Source: Tenacibaculum sp. MAR_2010_89 (GTDB lineage Bacteria; Bacteroidota; Bacteroidia; Flavobacteriales; Flavobacteriaceae). Taken from it: DNA of 64,000 bases. The stretch lies in assembly GCF_900105985.1 (NCBI RefSeq), contig NZ_FNUB01000005.1, positions 1,178,001 through 1,242,000 of the forward strand. The letters are read 5' to 3'. A program made the position numbers and the translations under genes. Below, in pieces: positions 1-9,914 of this stretch (the first letter of the stretch is position 1; each line of letters opens with the position of its first letter). Below the pieces are notes generated by a model, which saw nothing but the letters and a program-made list of their open reading frames with translations, was not told the DNA's origin and did not search any database.

Positions 1-851
1 CCAAAACTAAATCCAGGAGAATTAATATTATTGGTACTAGCTAATACACTAATTCTTCTATCATTATTAAAACGATTAACCATTGTGGCACCTTCATAGC
101 GTTTATCAGTTCCTGCACCTGCTGAAATTCTTCCAAACCATCCTTTGTTATTTTCCTTTTTTATTGTAAGGTTTATTGTTTTATTATTAGCATCTCCTTT
201 ACCACCACTAAAAGCATCAGATTTAGATTTAGTATCTGTAATTTGAACTTTTTCAATAATTTCTTTTGTTAAATTTTTAGTTGTAATTGAGGGGTCGTTA
301 CCAAAAAAAGGTTTTCCATTTACCAAAATCTTATTAACAGGTTTTCCATTTACAGTAATTTTACCTGCTTCATCTACTTCAACACCTGGAAGTTTTTTTA
401 ATAAATCTTCAACATTTGCATCTTTCTTTGTTTTAAAAGACTTTACATTAAACTCTAAAGTATCTTTTTTAACAGTAATAGGCGCTCTTGATTTTATTAC
501 AACCTCACTAAGAAGAGTGCCTTCTTCATCTAGAGATATGTTACCAAGATTATATAATGATTTTTTGTCAAGAGAAATTAATTTCGAGTAATTTTTCATT
601 CCAACAAAAGACACAAAAAGTTTAAGGTTTTTATGAAATGATTTTCCTTCTAAAGAGAAAAAACCTTTGTCGTCAGATATTGTATAAGAAACAACTGAGC
701 TATCTTTTATTTTTTCTAAGTGAATTGTCGCAGCTTCAATAGCTGTTTTTTCTTTTTCTGTTTGAATTTTCCCTGTTATTTTAAAGGGGTATGATTGTGC
801 AAAAAAATGGGTGCTAAATAAAAATATAAAAGCATATAGTAGTTTTTTCAT
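1..851 (-). CDS. Outer-membrane beta-barrel / TonB-receptor-like protein, N-terminal part only
   Basis: The gene runs off the left edge; only the first roughly 283 residues are visible. The ATG is at 851 on the minus strand and is followed by a signal peptide (MKKLLYAFIFLFSTHFFAQS). Next comes a carboxypeptidase-regulatory-like beta-sandwich (about residues 24-110), then a plug-like segment with the phrase KLPGVEVDEAGKITVNGKPV and a second NGKPFFGNDP motif. This order is typical of Bacteroidota outer-membrane proteins related to TonB-dependent receptors, which take up nutrients or assemble surface structures. The barrel and any substrate clue lie outside the window. It is encoded upstream of der in the same direction with an intergenic gap of about 75 bp. 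The family is well supported; the substrate is unknown. Confidence 0.85.
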   Translation of the reverse strand, partial: MKKLLYAFIFLFSTHFFAQSYPFKITGKIQTEKEKTAIEAATIHLEKIKDSSVVSYTISDDKGFFSLEGKSFHKNLKLFVSFVGMKNYSKLISLDKKSLYNLGNISLDEEGTLLSEVVIKSRAPITVKKDTLEFNVKSFKTKKDANVEDLLKKLPGVEVDEAGKITVNGKPVNKILVNGKPFFGNDPSITTKNLTKEIIEKVQITDTKSKSDAFSGGKGDANNKTINLTIKKENNKGWFGRISAGAGTDKRYEGATMVNRFNNDRRISVLASTNNINSPGFSF

Positions 852-927
852 AGTTTTTGTACATATAAATTTCAATGCACAAAAGACGAGAAAAAACTAC
901 TAACGTTTCATTAAAAAAATGTTAAAC

Positions 928-2235
928 TTATTTCTGTCTAAAATAGATACTTATAGGAACACCTGTATAGTTATAATGTTCACGTAATTGATTTTCTATA
1001 TAACGTCTATATGGATCTCTAATATATTGAGGTAAATTAGCAAAGAAGGCAAATTGGGGAGTATGCGTAGGTAACTGCATACAGTATTTAATTTTGATAT
1101 ATTTACCTTTAGTTGCTGGTGGTGGATTATGTTGTATAATTTCTAGCATAGTTTCATTTAACTTACTAGTTTGAATACGACGTTTTCTGTTTTCAAATAC
1201 TTCAACAGCAGTTTCAATAGCTTTGAATATACGTTGTTTTGTAAGTACAGAAGTAAATACAATTGGTACATCAGTAAAAGGAGCTATTTTTTTACGTATC
1301 TGCGCTTCAAAATCACGCATAGTATTGGTTTGTTTTTCAACTAAATCCCATTTATTAACTAGAATAACAACTCCTTTTCTGTTTTTCTCAGCTAACCAAA
1401 ATATTTTTTCATCTTGACCTTCAAAATCTCTTGTTGCATCAATTACTAGAACAGCAACATCACAATGTTCAATTGCTCTTACAGCTCTCATTACGGAATA
1501 GAACTCTAAATCTTCTTTAACTTTTGATTTTTTTCTAATTCCAGCTGTATCTACTAAATTGAATTCAAAACCAAATCTATTATATTTTGTATCTATAGAA
1601 TCTCTAGTTGTACCAGCAATATTGGTAACAATGTTTCTGTCTTCTCCAATTAAAGCATTGATAAAAGATGATTTTCCAGCATTAGGTCTTCCAACTATAG
1701 CAAAACGAGGTAGTTCACTTTCTTCTTCTTCTTGATCTGGTTCAGGAATAGCCTCAACTACAGCATCTAATAATTCTCCAGTACCACTACCATTTATAGA
1801 AGATATAGTATAATAATCACCTAATCCAAGATTGTAAAACTCTACAGCATCAGCATCTCTCATGGCGTTATCTACCTTGTTTACAGCCATAAAAAGAGGC
1901 TTTTTAACTTGGCGTAATATTTTAGCTACAGCATCATCCATAGGAGTAATTCCTTGCTCTACATCTACCACAAATACTATAATATCAGCTTCATCAATAG
2001 CTAATTGTACCTGTTTTCTAATTTCACCTTCAAAGATATCATCTGACCCAACTACATATCCTCCTGTATCAATTACAGAAAATTCTTTACCGTTCCATTC
2101 TGATTTTCCATAGTGCCTGTCTCTTGTAACACCACTTACAGAATCAACTATTGCTTCTCTACGTTGAACTAAACGGTTAAATAAGGTAGATTTACCTACG
2201 TTTGGTCTTCCTACTATTGCTATAATATTACTCAT
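928..2235 (-). CDS. der: Ribosome biogenesis GTPase Der (EngA)
   Basis: Der is an essential double GTPase needed for maturation of the 50S ribosomal subunit. The 435-residue protein has two G domains in tandem. The first P-loop is GRPNVGKS at residues 9-16 with a DTGG motif and NKVD. The second is GRPNAGKS near residue 180 with DTAG and NKWD. A C-terminal KH-like domain ends in an FRQK tail. Length and motif order are those of a normal Der. The start is ATG at 2235, directly before the conserved [13 protein letters not shown] strand, so no alternative is likely. It is a housekeeping gene with no sign of transfer. Confidence 0.98.
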   Translation of the reverse strand: MSNIIAIVGRPNVGKSTLFNRLVQRREAIVDSVSGVTRDRHYGKSEWNGKEFSVIDTGGYVVGSDDIFEGEIRKQVQLAIDEADIIVFVVDVEQGITPMDDAVAKILRQVKKPLFMAVNKVDNAMRDADAVEFYNLGLGDYYTISSINGSGTGELLDAVVEAIPEPDQEEEESELPRFAIVGRPNAGKSSFINALIGEDRNIVTNIAGTTRDSIDTKYNRFGFEFNLVDTAGIRKKSKVKEDLEFYSVMRAVRAIEHCDVAVLVIDATRDFEGQDEKIFWLAEKNRKGVVILVNKWDLVEKQTNTMRDFEAQIRKKIAPFTDVPIVFTSVLTKQRIFKAIETAVEVFENRKRRIQTSKLNETMLEIIQHNPPPATKGKYIKIKYCMQLPTHTPQFAFFANLPQYIRDPYRRYIENQLREHYNYTGVPISIYFRQK

Positions 2236-2315
2236 TTTGCAAAGGTAGTGTTTCTATAAAACAAAACAACTATTGATTGCTCACCAATAGTTGTTTAGTT
2301 GCATTTTTTTTAGTT

Positions 2316-3833
2316 TTATTTTAAATTTTCATAAATACTAACAGTTCCACTATCTTCATTAGATACAATAAGTAAATCTTTACTATTAGGGCTATCCTTT
2401 GAAGGAATAGCTAATAATCCTTCTGGAGCTTCATCACCATTATGAGATAGAATAGTTAAAAATATTGGAGCAGCAGGATTAGAAATATCATATACTAATA
2501 CTTGGTCAGTTCTTTCAAGGCCAACAAATAGAATATAACGTTGATTAGCTATATTTAAAACTTCTACGCTTTCAGGTTCGGCACCTTTATCGTCACTTCT
2601 TTTATCGTCATCATTAAATTTATCAGAAGTAGTTGCTAGTAGTTCTTTAGCAATTGTATTTCCACTGTCGTAAATTAAATTTCCATTTTCAGACCAAATA
2701 CTAAAAGAGCGTGCACCATAAGAATATAATTTATCATAATCTCCGTCATTATCTGTATCGCCTATATCTAAAGCAATTTTTAATCTTCCTAAATTAGCTT
2801 CATTTTGATAATCATTTACAGAAGGAAAAACAGTTGGGTCTAATTTTATTTTTTTAATTCTTTCTTCATTAACAAATCCAGGAGTTCCATCATACTCTCT
2901 AGCGTCACCTTCATTTGCTGAGATAACATAACCAACTCCTTTTATAGTAACATGAGTTATAGCATCAGGTTGATACATTCCGTAAACTGGTACTTGTCGT
3001 AATTCTTTTTTACCGTCTTTATTACTTGGGTCAATTGAGTTTTTAGCTATGCTATAGTCTTTAAAACCTAAAGGATAAATAGTTTCTATTGTTTTTGTAA
3101 TCAAATTTATTTTGGCAATTCCGTTGTTTTCTTGAAGTGAAACCCAAGCAGTTTTTGAATCATCTGAAATAGTTATGTATTCTGGTTCAACATCTTTAGC
3201 TAAAGTAGCATTGGGGCCAAATACTCTAAAACCTTTACTTTCTAATTCAGCCTCTTGAGAGTTAAACGAAGAAAAATCAAGAGTAGTTATTTGTTTGTTT
3301 TCAATAGAAATAATGCTAACACTTCCTAAAGGGTCATTAGTATAGTCTTTATTAGGTTCACCTTCGTTTGCGCAAACAATCATTTTCCCATCTTTAGAAA
3401 AAGTGACCATGTCAGGTAATGCCCCTACAGTAAAAGAAGCTTCTAATGATTGATCATCTGTATTGTAAAGCGCAATTTTCCCATTACTTTGTTTATTGTT
3501 ATTTTCAATAGCTACAGCTAATTTACCATTGTATATACTAACGCTATTAGGTGATCCACTTGTTATTGTTATTGGTGTTTTTTTTACAGGTGTATTTAAA
3601 TTTGTTATGTCATAAATTGAGATTTCTTTTTTTTCAACATTTACAATAAATATTTTTTTAGTTTTCGCATCATAAGCAGTTATTTTTGAAGCACCTTCAC
3701 CGCCTACTTTAATTGTTGTTTTATGTTTAAAATTCACATTAGTGTTTTCAAGGGCAGGAGCTGGAGAGTCATCATTACAACTTGCAATGAATAAAAAAGA
3801 TAATGCAATAATACTTTGTGCTAAATTTTTCAT
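2316..3833 (-). CDS. Choice-of-anchor I family lipoprotein (beta-propeller-like)
   Basis: A 505-residue exported protein. The first 20 residues are a lipoprotein signal with the lipobox FIASC, so the mature protein starts at Cys19 and is membrane-anchored. The body holds repeated beta-strand units and the phrases GEPNKDYTNDPLGSVSII and NEGDAREYDG, which mark the choice-of-anchor I family found next to alkaline-phosphatase-like and calcium-binding surface proteins. A DTDNDGDYD segment near residue 360 looks like a calcium-binding loop. The enzymatic role of this family is not established; it may be a surface esterase-like or phosphate-related protein, but nothing here decides that. It is a single gene between der and a divergent small gene. 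Confidence 0.85.
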   Translation of the reverse strand: MKNLAQSIIALSFLFIASCNDDSPAPALENTNVNFKHKTTIKVGGEGASKITAYDAKTKKIFIVNVEKKEISIYDITNLNTPVKKTPITITSGSPNSVSIYNGKLAVAIENNNKQSNGKIALYNTDDQSLEASFTVGALPDMVTFSKDGKMIVCANEGEPNKDYTNDPLGSVSIISIENKQITTLDFSSFNSQEAELESKGFRVFGPNATLAKDVEPEYITISDDSKTAWVSLQENNGIAKINLITKTIETIYPLGFKDYSIAKNSIDPSNKDGKKELRQVPVYGMYQPDAITHVTIKGVGYVISANEGDAREYDGTPGFVNEERIKKIKLDPTVFPSVNDYQNEANLGRLKIALDIGDTDNDGDYDKLYSYGARSFSIWSENGNLIYDSGNTIAKELLATTSDKFNDDDKRSDDKGAEPESVEVLNIANQRYILFVGLERTDQVLVYDISNPAAPIFLTILSHNGDEAPEGLLAIPSKDSPNSKDLLIVSNEDSGTVSIYENLK

Positions 3834-3933
3834 GGTTTTTATATTTCAGGCAAAGCTGTAAGTTCTTTTTTAACTAAAAGTTAGTGTAAGTGTAAGTATT
3901 TGTTATGATTAGTTAATAATTGTTTTAAAATTG

Positions 3934-3941
3934 TAAATTTG
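3934..3941 (+). promoter_or_regulatory. TAnnTTTG-type -7 box
   Basis: TAAATTTG matches the Bacteroidota -7 consensus and lies 21 bp before the ATG of the small membrane protein at 3963. No convincing -33 TTTG lies at the usual distance, so this is a motif match only. Confidence 0.4.
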
Positions 3942-3962
3942 ATAAAATCAATTAGCTAGGTA

Positions 3963-4469
3963 ATGGATAATACATTATACAATCAAATTTTTTTAAAGCC
4001 AAGGTTTCAAATAGATTTTGAAATGAAAGCCGATTTATTACTTGAAAAAATAAAAACTAACATAGACGAAAACCAGAAGTTTAAAATGAAGGTTGTTGAT
4101 AATCATATTATAGTTGATGTGCCTGAGAAAGAAAACCATTATTGGTCACCGCAATTACAAATAGAAATTGAAGAGTTAACTGAATATACAAGTAAAATTA
4201 AAGGTTTGTTTGGTCCTAAGCCCCAGGTTTGGACATTGTTTATGTTTATACACTTTGGTGTTGCTACTGCATTTTTAATTTTTGCTGTAGTTGCATATAG
4301 TAATTGGTCTTTAAAAAAAAGTGGATTTTTTCCTATAGTAATGCTTGTAGTTTTACCTTTACTATGGATTGTACTATATGCCATAGGAAGTATAGGTAAA
4401 TCAACTGGGAAAAAGCAGATGGATGAACTTAAAGAATTTACTAAGCAGATTTTAAAAAATATTAAATAA
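3963..4469 (+). CDS. Small membrane protein of unknown function
   Basis: A 168-residue protein that I cannot assign to a named family. The N-terminal half (about residues 1-85) is soluble and charged. Two hydrophobic segments follow, about residues 94-112 (FMFIHFGVATAFLIFAVVA) and 121-143 (FFPIVMLVVLPLLWIVLYAIG), with a short Lys-rich cytoplasmic tail. It is probably an inner-membrane protein. It is convergent with era, whose stop lies 2 bp downstream, so the two transcripts would overlap. The ATG at 3963 follows a TAAATTTG box. Confidence 0.8.
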   Translation: MDNTLYNQIFLKPRFQIDFEMKADLLLEKIKTNIDENQKFKMKVVDNHIIVDVPEKENHYWSPQLQIEIEELTEYTSKIKGLFGPKPQVWTLFMFIHFGVATAFLIFAVVAYSNWSLKKSGFFPIVMLVVLPLLWIVLYAIGSIGKSTGKKQMDELKEFTKQILKNIK

Positions 4470-4471
4470 AG

Positions 4472-5353
4472 TTAATCTTTATATCCAAAACGTTTTAATT
4501 GTTTATCATTAGAACGCCAGTTTTTGTTAACTTTTACATATAAATCAAGAAAAACTTTTTTATCAAAAAAACGCTGTAAATCTTTACGAGCTTCTGTACC
4601 AACTCGTTTAATTGCACTTCCTTTATGACCAATTATAATACCTTTTTGGGTATCACGTTCAACCATAATTACTGAGCGAATTTTTATAATATCTTCTTCT
4701 TCAGTAAAACTTTCTGTTTCTATTTCAACAGAATATGGAATTTCTTTTTTATAATGTTGTAGTATTTTTTCTCTAATTTTTTCATTAACAAAAAAACGTT
4801 CAGGTTTGTCTGTTAATTGATCTTTAGGATAAAAAGCTGGGCCTTCAGGTAAAAGTTCTATGATTTTTTGAAAAACATTTTCAACATTGAATTTTTCAAG
4901 AGCAGATATTATATAAACAAATGAATTTGGAACTTTATTTTTCCAGTAGTTAATTTTATCTTCTACTTCCTCTTGACTAGATTTATCTATTTTATTTAAC
5001 AATAAAATTACCGGTATTTTACTGTGAATTATTTTATTGAAAAAAGCTTCGTTTTTTAGCTCTTTTTCTCCCATTTCTACCATGTATATGAGCACATCAG
5101 CATCTTCAAAAGCTGCTTTTACGAAATCCATCATAGATTCTTGTAGCTCATAAGCTGGTTTTATAATACCAGGTGTATCAGAAAAAACAACTTGATAATT
5201 ATCATTATTCACAATTCCTAAAATACGATGTCTAGTAGTTTGTGCTTTAGAAGTAATTATAGAAAGTTTTTCACCAACGAAGGCGTTCATTAAAGTTGAT
5301 TTACCAACGTTTGGATTACCAATAATATTTACAAATCCTGCTTTGTGTACCAT
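4472..5353 (-). CDS. era: GTPase Era
   Basis: Era binds 16S rRNA and acts in 30S subunit maturation. The protein has an N-terminal G domain with the P-loop GNPNVGKST, the switch motif DTPG and NKID, and a C-terminal KH domain with the GHKGSAIKRVGTEARKDL signature. I place the start at the ATG at 5353 (MVHKAGFVNIIG), giving 293 residues. The longer reading frame from 5368 adds five residues (MYLCL) that are not typical of the family. It is a housekeeping gene of normal length, followed after a short gap by the initiator tRNA on the other strand. Confidence 0.97.
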   Translation of the reverse strand: MVHKAGFVNIIGNPNVGKSTLMNAFVGEKLSIITSKAQTTRHRILGIVNNDNYQVVFSDTPGIIKPAYELQESMMDFVKAAFEDADVLIYMVEMGEKELKNEAFFNKIIHSKIPVILLLNKIDKSSQEEVEDKINYWKNKVPNSFVYIISALEKFNVENVFQKIIELLPEGPAFYPKDQLTDKPERFFVNEKIREKILQHYKKEIPYSVEIETESFTEEEDIIKIRSVIMVERDTQKGIIIGHKGSAIKRVGTEARKDLQRFFDKKVFLDLYVKVNKNWRSNDKQLKRFGYKD

Positions 5354-5448
5354 GAGGCAAAGATACATGGTTTTTAAAAATAAAAAGGATTTTTAATGGT
5401 CTGTAATTGTAGTGGTTATGTTTTTTGCGAATAAAAAGATGCTTTTTA

Positions 5449-5481
5449 TTTGTTTATAAAGATAAAAAAGACGTATATTTG
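5449..5481 (+). promoter_or_regulatory. Promoter of the initiator tRNA
   Basis: TTTG at 5449-5452 and TATATTTG at 5474-5481 are separated by 21 bp. This fits the Bacteroidota primary sigma consensus TTTG-N17-23-TAnnTTTG. The tRNA starts 12 bp further on. It is the cleanest promoter in the window. Confidence 0.85.
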
Positions 5482-5492
5482 CAACCGCAAAT

Positions 5493-5565
<73 letters not shown>

Positions 5566-5577
5566 CTAGTAATGACA

Positions 5578-5607
5578 AGGCTTCACATTTCTGTGAAGCC
5601 TTTTTTT
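5578..5607 (+). terminator. Rho-independent terminator of the tRNA gene
   Basis: A perfect 10-bp stem (AGGCTTCACA / TGTGAAGCCT) with a 4-base loop is followed by a run of T, 12 bp after the tRNA. Confidence 0.93.
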
Positions 5608-5662
5608 ATGTTTCATATAAAACAAAATGTATTATATTATTCGTTACTCTTTCTGCTTAGAA

Positions 5663-6076
5663 TTAAGATTTAAATATTGATGATTTCTCTTTAAAACTTT
5701 TAAACTCTATCATATAGCTATTTGGGTCTTTTACAAAAAAGGACAAGTGTTCACCAACATTTCCTTTCATAAAGGTTGTTTCAATTGTTACTCCTATATC
5801 CATTTGTAATAGTTTCCCATAAAGTTTACCAAATTCATCGATATCTAATATAATTCCGAAATGGAATGAAGGTAAAATATGTTCTTCTAATCTATAATTT
5901 TTAAATTCAAAATTAAATTCACCTGACTTGGTAAAAGTAATTTGATTTCCAAATAAATTAATATCTAACCAAGAGTTAGTATTCCTTCCTAATTCTACAT
6001 TAAAAACTTTTGTATAAAAAGTCTTAGTAGTTGCCACATCTTTACAAGGTAATGATAAATGAAAGTTTGCACTCAT
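5663..6076 (-). CDS. VOC-family (glyoxalase-like) protein
   Basis: A 137-residue protein of the vicinal oxygen chelate superfamily. It has the family opening (FHLSLPCKDVATTKTFYTKVFNVELGR), a central FHFGIILDIDEF strand and the closing FVKDPNSYMIEFKSF, where the final Glu is usually a metal ligand. Members include dioxygenases, glyoxalases and resistance proteins; the substrate cannot be told here. It is the last gene of a minus-strand run that begins with speA and lies 2 bp after the preceding small gene, so it is probably co-transcribed. Confidence 0.85.
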   Translation of the reverse strand: MSANFHLSLPCKDVATTKTFYTKVFNVELGRNTNSWLDINLFGNQITFTKSGEFNFEFKNYRLEEHILPSFHFGIILDIDEFGKLYGKLLQMDIGVTIETTFMKGNVGEHLSFFVKDPNSYMIEFKSFKEKSSIFKS

Positions 6077-6078
6077 AA

Positions 6079-6345
6079 TTATATAATTTCTAAGTTATCT
6101 AATCTTAAAACTACAAAATCTTCGTCATCAAGATCTTCAGTTAATACAGAATAAGTAATATTAAATTTTTTTCCTTGAAACTTACCTGATTTTAAATTGT
6201 ACTTTTCTATCACATCTTTTTTTATTTCTTCAAAAACAATTTCTTCTCCATTTTCTAAAAGAAAACTATAATACCCAAATTGAAAAGTTATAAAAGTACC
6301 TGTTTCGTCTATTTTTTCTTCACTTGAATAATAATTATACTTCAT
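6079..6345 (-). CDS. Small hypothetical protein
   Basis: An 88-residue acidic protein without a family I recognise. It starts MKYNYYSSEEKIDETG and looks like a small beta-rich fold. It lies 11 bp after another small gene in the polyamine gene run, and the tight spacing on the same strand argues that it is real. Confidence 0.65.
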   Translation of the reverse strand: MKYNYYSSEEKIDETGTFITFQFGYYSFLLENGEEIVFEEIKKDVIEKYNLKSGKFQGKKFNITYSVLTEDLDDEDFVVLRLDNLEII

Positions 6346-6356
6346 AGCTAGATTGG

Positions 6357-6620
6357 TTAAAAGTTATCATCTAAAAAATTTTCTTCATCAAAAGAGTTCT
6401 CATCTTCTATATAATCATCCATTGTTTCTTCTAACTTTCTACTAATTTTTACTAAATAAATAGTATCATTAGTTCTAACTTCAACAGCATTTATTGTTTT
6501 TCCTTCTGCATTTTGAAAGAAAATAATATCGCTGTATTCGTAACCATCAGGATATTTTTCAACTAATAAGTTTAATATATCTGTGGTTAATTTGTTGTAG
6601 TCTACAATTATTCTTTTCAT
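6357..6620 (-). CDS. Small acidic hypothetical protein
   Basis: An 87-residue protein with an Asp/Glu-rich tail (about residues 66-87). I do not recognise a family. It begins 4 bp after the deoxyhypusine-synthase-like gene and is probably translated from the same message. Confidence 0.65.
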   Translation of the reverse strand: MKRIIVDYNKLTTDILNLLVEKYPDGYEYSDIIFFQNAEGKTINAVEVRTNDTIYLVKISRKLEETMDDYIEDENSFDEENFLDDNF

Positions 6621-6624
6621 AATT

Positions 6625-7602
6625 TTACATATTTAATAAATAAGCAAAAATTAACGGTGCAACTATAGTGGCATCACTTTCTATAATATATTTTGGCGTA
6701 TCAATGTCTAGTTTTCCCCAAGTGATTTTCTCATTTGGAACGGCTCCTGAATATGAACCATAGCTAGTTGTAGAATCTGATATTTGACAGAAGTAACTCC
6801 AGAACGGAGTATCTTCTCTTTCCATATCTTGATACAGCATTGGAACTACACAGATAGGAAAATCTCCTGCAATTCCTCCACCAATTTGAAAGAAACCGAT
6901 TCCATTATTTGAATTATCTGTATACCAATCAGCCAAAAAAGTCATATATTCAATACCAGACTTCATGGTTGAGGCTTTTAAATCACCTTTAAGCACATAA
7001 GAGGCAAAAATATTTCCCATTGTTGAATCTTCCCAACCAGGAACTACCATTGGTAAGTTTTTTTGTGCTGCTGCATACATCCAAGAATCTTTAATATCTA
7101 TCTCATAGTATTCTTCTAAAACACCAGATAATAATAACTTGTACATAAATTCATGTGGAAAATAGCTTTCATCATTTTCCTCTGCTTCTTTCCATATTTT
7201 AAAAATATGTTTCTGTAAACGTCTAAAAGCTTCATCTTCTGGAATACAAGTATCTGTTACTCTATTCAAACCTTTCAAGAGTAAATCCCATTCGTCTTGC
7301 GGTGTTAAATCACGATAATTAGGAACACGTTTATAATGTGAATGTGCCACTAAATTCATAATATCTTCCTCTAAATTAGCTCCTGTACATGAAATAATGT
7401 GTACTTTGTCTTGACGAATTATCTCTGAAAATATTTTCCCTATTTCAGCTGTACTCATTGCTCCAGCTAATGACACTAGCATTTTAGAACCTTGTTCTAA
7501 TTGTTCTTCATATCCTTTTGCTGCATCTACTAATGCCGCAGCATTAAAGTGCAAAAAATACTTTTCTATAAAGTCTGATATTGGATGTCTATTAGTATTC
7601 AT
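6625..7602 (-). CDS. Deoxyhypusine synthase-like protein
   Basis: The protein belongs to the deoxyhypusine synthase family. In archaea and eukaryotes that enzyme transfers a butylamine group from spermidine; bacterial members may make homospermidine or act on other acceptors. It carries the family opening HPISDFIEKYFLHFNAAALVDAAKGYEEQL, a Rossmann-type VSLAGAMSTAEIG segment, SCTGANLEEDI and GGGIAGDFPICV. I take the ATG at 7602 (MNTNRHP, 325 residues). A longer frame from 7671 would add Met-rich residues that overlap the agmatinase gene. It follows speA and speB with an 11-bp overlap, so a role in polyamine metabolism is a fair inference. The exact reaction is not settled. Confidence 0.85.
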   Translation of the reverse strand: MNTNRHPISDFIEKYFLHFNAAALVDAAKGYEEQLEQGSKMLVSLAGAMSTAEIGKIFSEIIRQDKVHIISCTGANLEEDIMNLVAHSHYKRVPNYRDLTPQDEWDLLLKGLNRVTDTCIPEDEAFRRLQKHIFKIWKEAEENDESYFPHEFMYKLLLSGVLEEYYEIDIKDSWMYAAAQKNLPMVVPGWEDSTMGNIFASYVLKGDLKASTMKSGIEYMTFLADWYTDNSNNGIGFFQIGGGIAGDFPICVVPMLYQDMEREDTPFWSYFCQISDSTTSYGSYSGAVPNEKITWGKLDIDTPKYIIESDATIVAPLIFAYLLNM

Positions 7603-8527
7603 CATTATCTCTAAATTTTGAAAGTTTATTAAATGGTGAGTCATTATTTTCATCTTCTTCATAATCATCATCTTTTAAAGAAAATTTATAGCTTAACATT
7701 TTATAATACAATTTAGCAGCTAAAAAATCAGATGATTTTTCTGATGGATTAGGACATAGCTCTACAATATCAAATCCAACTACATTTTTAGCTTTAAATA
7801 CTTTTTGTAAAAACTCTAAAGTTTCATACCAAAACAATCCTCCTGGTTCTGGAGTTCCAGTACTTGGCATTATAGAAGGATCTAAAGCATCTAAATCAAA
7901 AGTGATAAAAACATTCCCTGTTAATTGATCAATTACATCATCCATCCAGTATTCGTTCGTAGCCATTTCATGAGCAAAAAACACTTTATCCTTGTTCATT
8001 ACTCGGGTTTCTGAAACATCCATACTACGAATACCTACTTGTACCAAATTAGTATTCTGATTGGCTTCATATACAGCACAAGCATGATTGCAAGAAGAAC
8101 CATTATATTCTTTTCTTAAATCTGCGTGTGCATCTATGTGTAATACTGTTAGGTTGTTGTAGCATTCATTAAAAGCTTTAATACTTCCTATTGAAATTGA
8201 ATGTTCTCCTCCAAATAGTGTTACAAATTTATTCTTGTTAATAAACCTTTTAGTTACTTCATGTACAGCCTCTACCATAGCTTCTGGCGAGCTATTTTCT
8301 GTTACAGCGTCAGCTAAATAAATTCCTTCTTTGTAGACTTCACTATTTGTTTCTATATCATAAAGTTCCATGTTTTCTGATGCTTTTAAAAATGCTTCTG
8401 CTCCTTTATCAGCACCTTTTTGCCATGTACTTGTTCCGTCAAAAGGCACAGGAATTAATACTACTTTTGAAGTTTCTAATTTTGAGTATTCTTCTGCAAT
8501 TCCTGCATAAGTTCTATTAGTTTTCAT
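7592..8527 (-). CDS. speB: Agmatinase (arginase/ureohydrolase family)
   Basis: SpeB hydrolyses agmatine to putrescine and urea. The 311-residue protein shows the manganese-binding motifs of the ureohydrolases: GGEHSI, DAHADLR near residue 140 and the FDLDALDPS motif near residue 217. It overlaps both its neighbours by 11 bp, as expected of a translationally coupled operon. Together with the upstream arginine decarboxylase it gives arginine to agmatine to putrescine. Confidence 0.94.
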   Translation of the reverse strand: MKTNRTYAGIAEEYSKLETSKVVLIPVPFDGTSTWQKGADKGAEAFLKASENMELYDIETNSEVYKEGIYLADAVTENSSPEAMVEAVHEVTKRFINKNKFVTLFGGEHSISIGSIKAFNECYNNLTVLHIDAHADLRKEYNGSSCNHACAVYEANQNTNLVQVGIRSMDVSETRVMNKDKVFFAHEMATNEYWMDDVIDQLTGNVFITFDLDALDPSIMPSTGTPEPGGLFWYETLEFLQKVFKAKNVVGFDIVELCPNPSEKSSDFLAAKLYYKMLSYKFSLKDDDYEEDENNDSPFNKLSKFRDNDEY

Positions 8528-9914
8528 ATCCTAAAATTGAAAGAAATTCTTTACTTGTTTGTTGTTCTTTAAATAATTGTGTTTTTATATTTCCGTTCTC
8601 GTCTTCTTGAATTAAAACATGTTTTGGATGTGGAATTAAACAATGCTGTAATCCACCAAATCCACCAATGGTTTCTTGATAAGCTCCTGAATTGAAAAAG
8701 CCAATGTATAATGGTTTCTCTTTTTCATAAACGGGTAAATAAATGGCATTTATATGTTGTTCTGAATTATAATAATCATCACTATCACAAGTTAACCCGC
8801 CCAATAAAACACGCTCGTATTGTCTATTCCATTTATTAACTGGAAGCATAATAAAGCGTTTATTAATCGCCCAAGAATCAGGTAGTGTAGTAATGAAAGA
8901 TGAGTTTATCATATTCCATTTTTCTCGATCGTTTTGTTTTTTTTGATATAGTACTTCATAAATAGCTCCTCCAGCTTCTCCTACGGTAAAGCTTCCGAAT
9001 TCGGTAAAAATATCTGGGACATTAACTCCAGCCTCATCACAAGTTGTTTTTACCTGGGTTATTATTTCTTCAACCATATACTCGTAATCGTAATTAAAAG
9101 CTAATGAGTTTTTGATTGGAAACCCGCCTCCAATATTTAAACTATCTAATGTTGGACAAACTTTCTTTAAATCGATATAAACTTTTAAACACTTCAGTAG
9201 TTCGTTCCAATAATATGCATTATCCTTTATACCTGTATTGATAAAAAAATGAAGCATTTTTAATTTTACTTGCGGATTGTTAGCTATTTCTCTTTCGTAA
9301 AAAGACACAATGTTTTTATAACCAATACCTAAACGACTTGTATAAAATTCAAATTTAGGTTCTTCTTCTGAAGCAATACGAATTCCTACCTTAAATTGAT
9401 TATTAGTCTTATCTAACAATAAATTCAACTCTTCAAAATTATCAATAATGGGAATACAATTTTTATGCCCGCCATCTATTAAATTAACAATGTTCTCTAT
9501 GTAAGTATCACGTTTAAAACCGTTACATAATACATAAGCATTATCATTTAACTTTCCTTTTTTCTTTAAAGATTTGATAATATCAATATCAAATGCTGAA
9601 GAAGTTTCTATATGTATATCGTTTTTTAAAGCTTCTTCAAGGATATATTTAAAGTGTGAGCTTTTAGTGCAGTATGAGTAATGGTATTTGCCATTGTAAT
9701 CTAATTTAGATATAGCGTTATTAAACCACTTTTGGGCTCTTTTAATGTTTTTGGAAATTTTTGGTAAATACGTAAATTTTAATGGTGTTCCGTATTGTTT
9801 AATTAATTCCATTAAATCTATTCCATGAAAGAATAAGTTTCCATTATGGGTGTGAAATTCCTCTTGAGGAAAATCAAATGTTTGTTCTATTAAATCTTTG
9901 TATTTAGTATTCAT
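8517..9914 (-). CDS. speA: Biosynthetic arginine decarboxylase (PLP fold III)
   Basis: A 465-residue decarboxylase in the alanine-racemase-like PLP family. The PLP-binding lysine is expected in the early segment YSYCTKSSH. LNIGGGFPIKNS is the glycine loop that binds PLP phosphate, and the C-terminal domain contains TCDSDDYY and GAYQETIGGFGG. This is the shorter arginine decarboxylase form common in Bacteroidota rather than the large gammaproteobacterial SpeA. It heads the run speA-speB-deoxyhypusine-synthase-like. A leader of about 260 nt precedes the ATG at 9914. Confidence 0.92.
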   Translation of the reverse strand: MNTKYKDLIEQTFDFPQEEFHTHNGNLFFHGIDLMELIKQYGTPLKFTYLPKISKNIKRAQKWFNNAISKLDYNGKYHYSYCTKSSHFKYILEEALKNDIHIETSSAFDIDIIKSLKKKGKLNDNAYVLCNGFKRDTYIENIVNLIDGGHKNCIPIIDNFEELNLLLDKTNNQFKVGIRIASEEEPKFEFYTSRLGIGYKNIVSFYEREIANNPQVKLKMLHFFINTGIKDNAYYWNELLKCLKVYIDLKKVCPTLDSLNIGGGFPIKNSLAFNYDYEYMVEEIITQVKTTCDEAGVNVPDIFTEFGSFTVGEAGGAIYEVLYQKKQNDREKWNMINSSFITTLPDSWAINKRFIMLPVNKWNRQYERVLLGGLTCDSDDYYNSEQHINAIYLPVYEKEKPLYIGFFNSGAYQETIGGFGGLQHCLIPHPKHVLIQEDENGNIKTQLFKEQQTSKEFLSILGYEN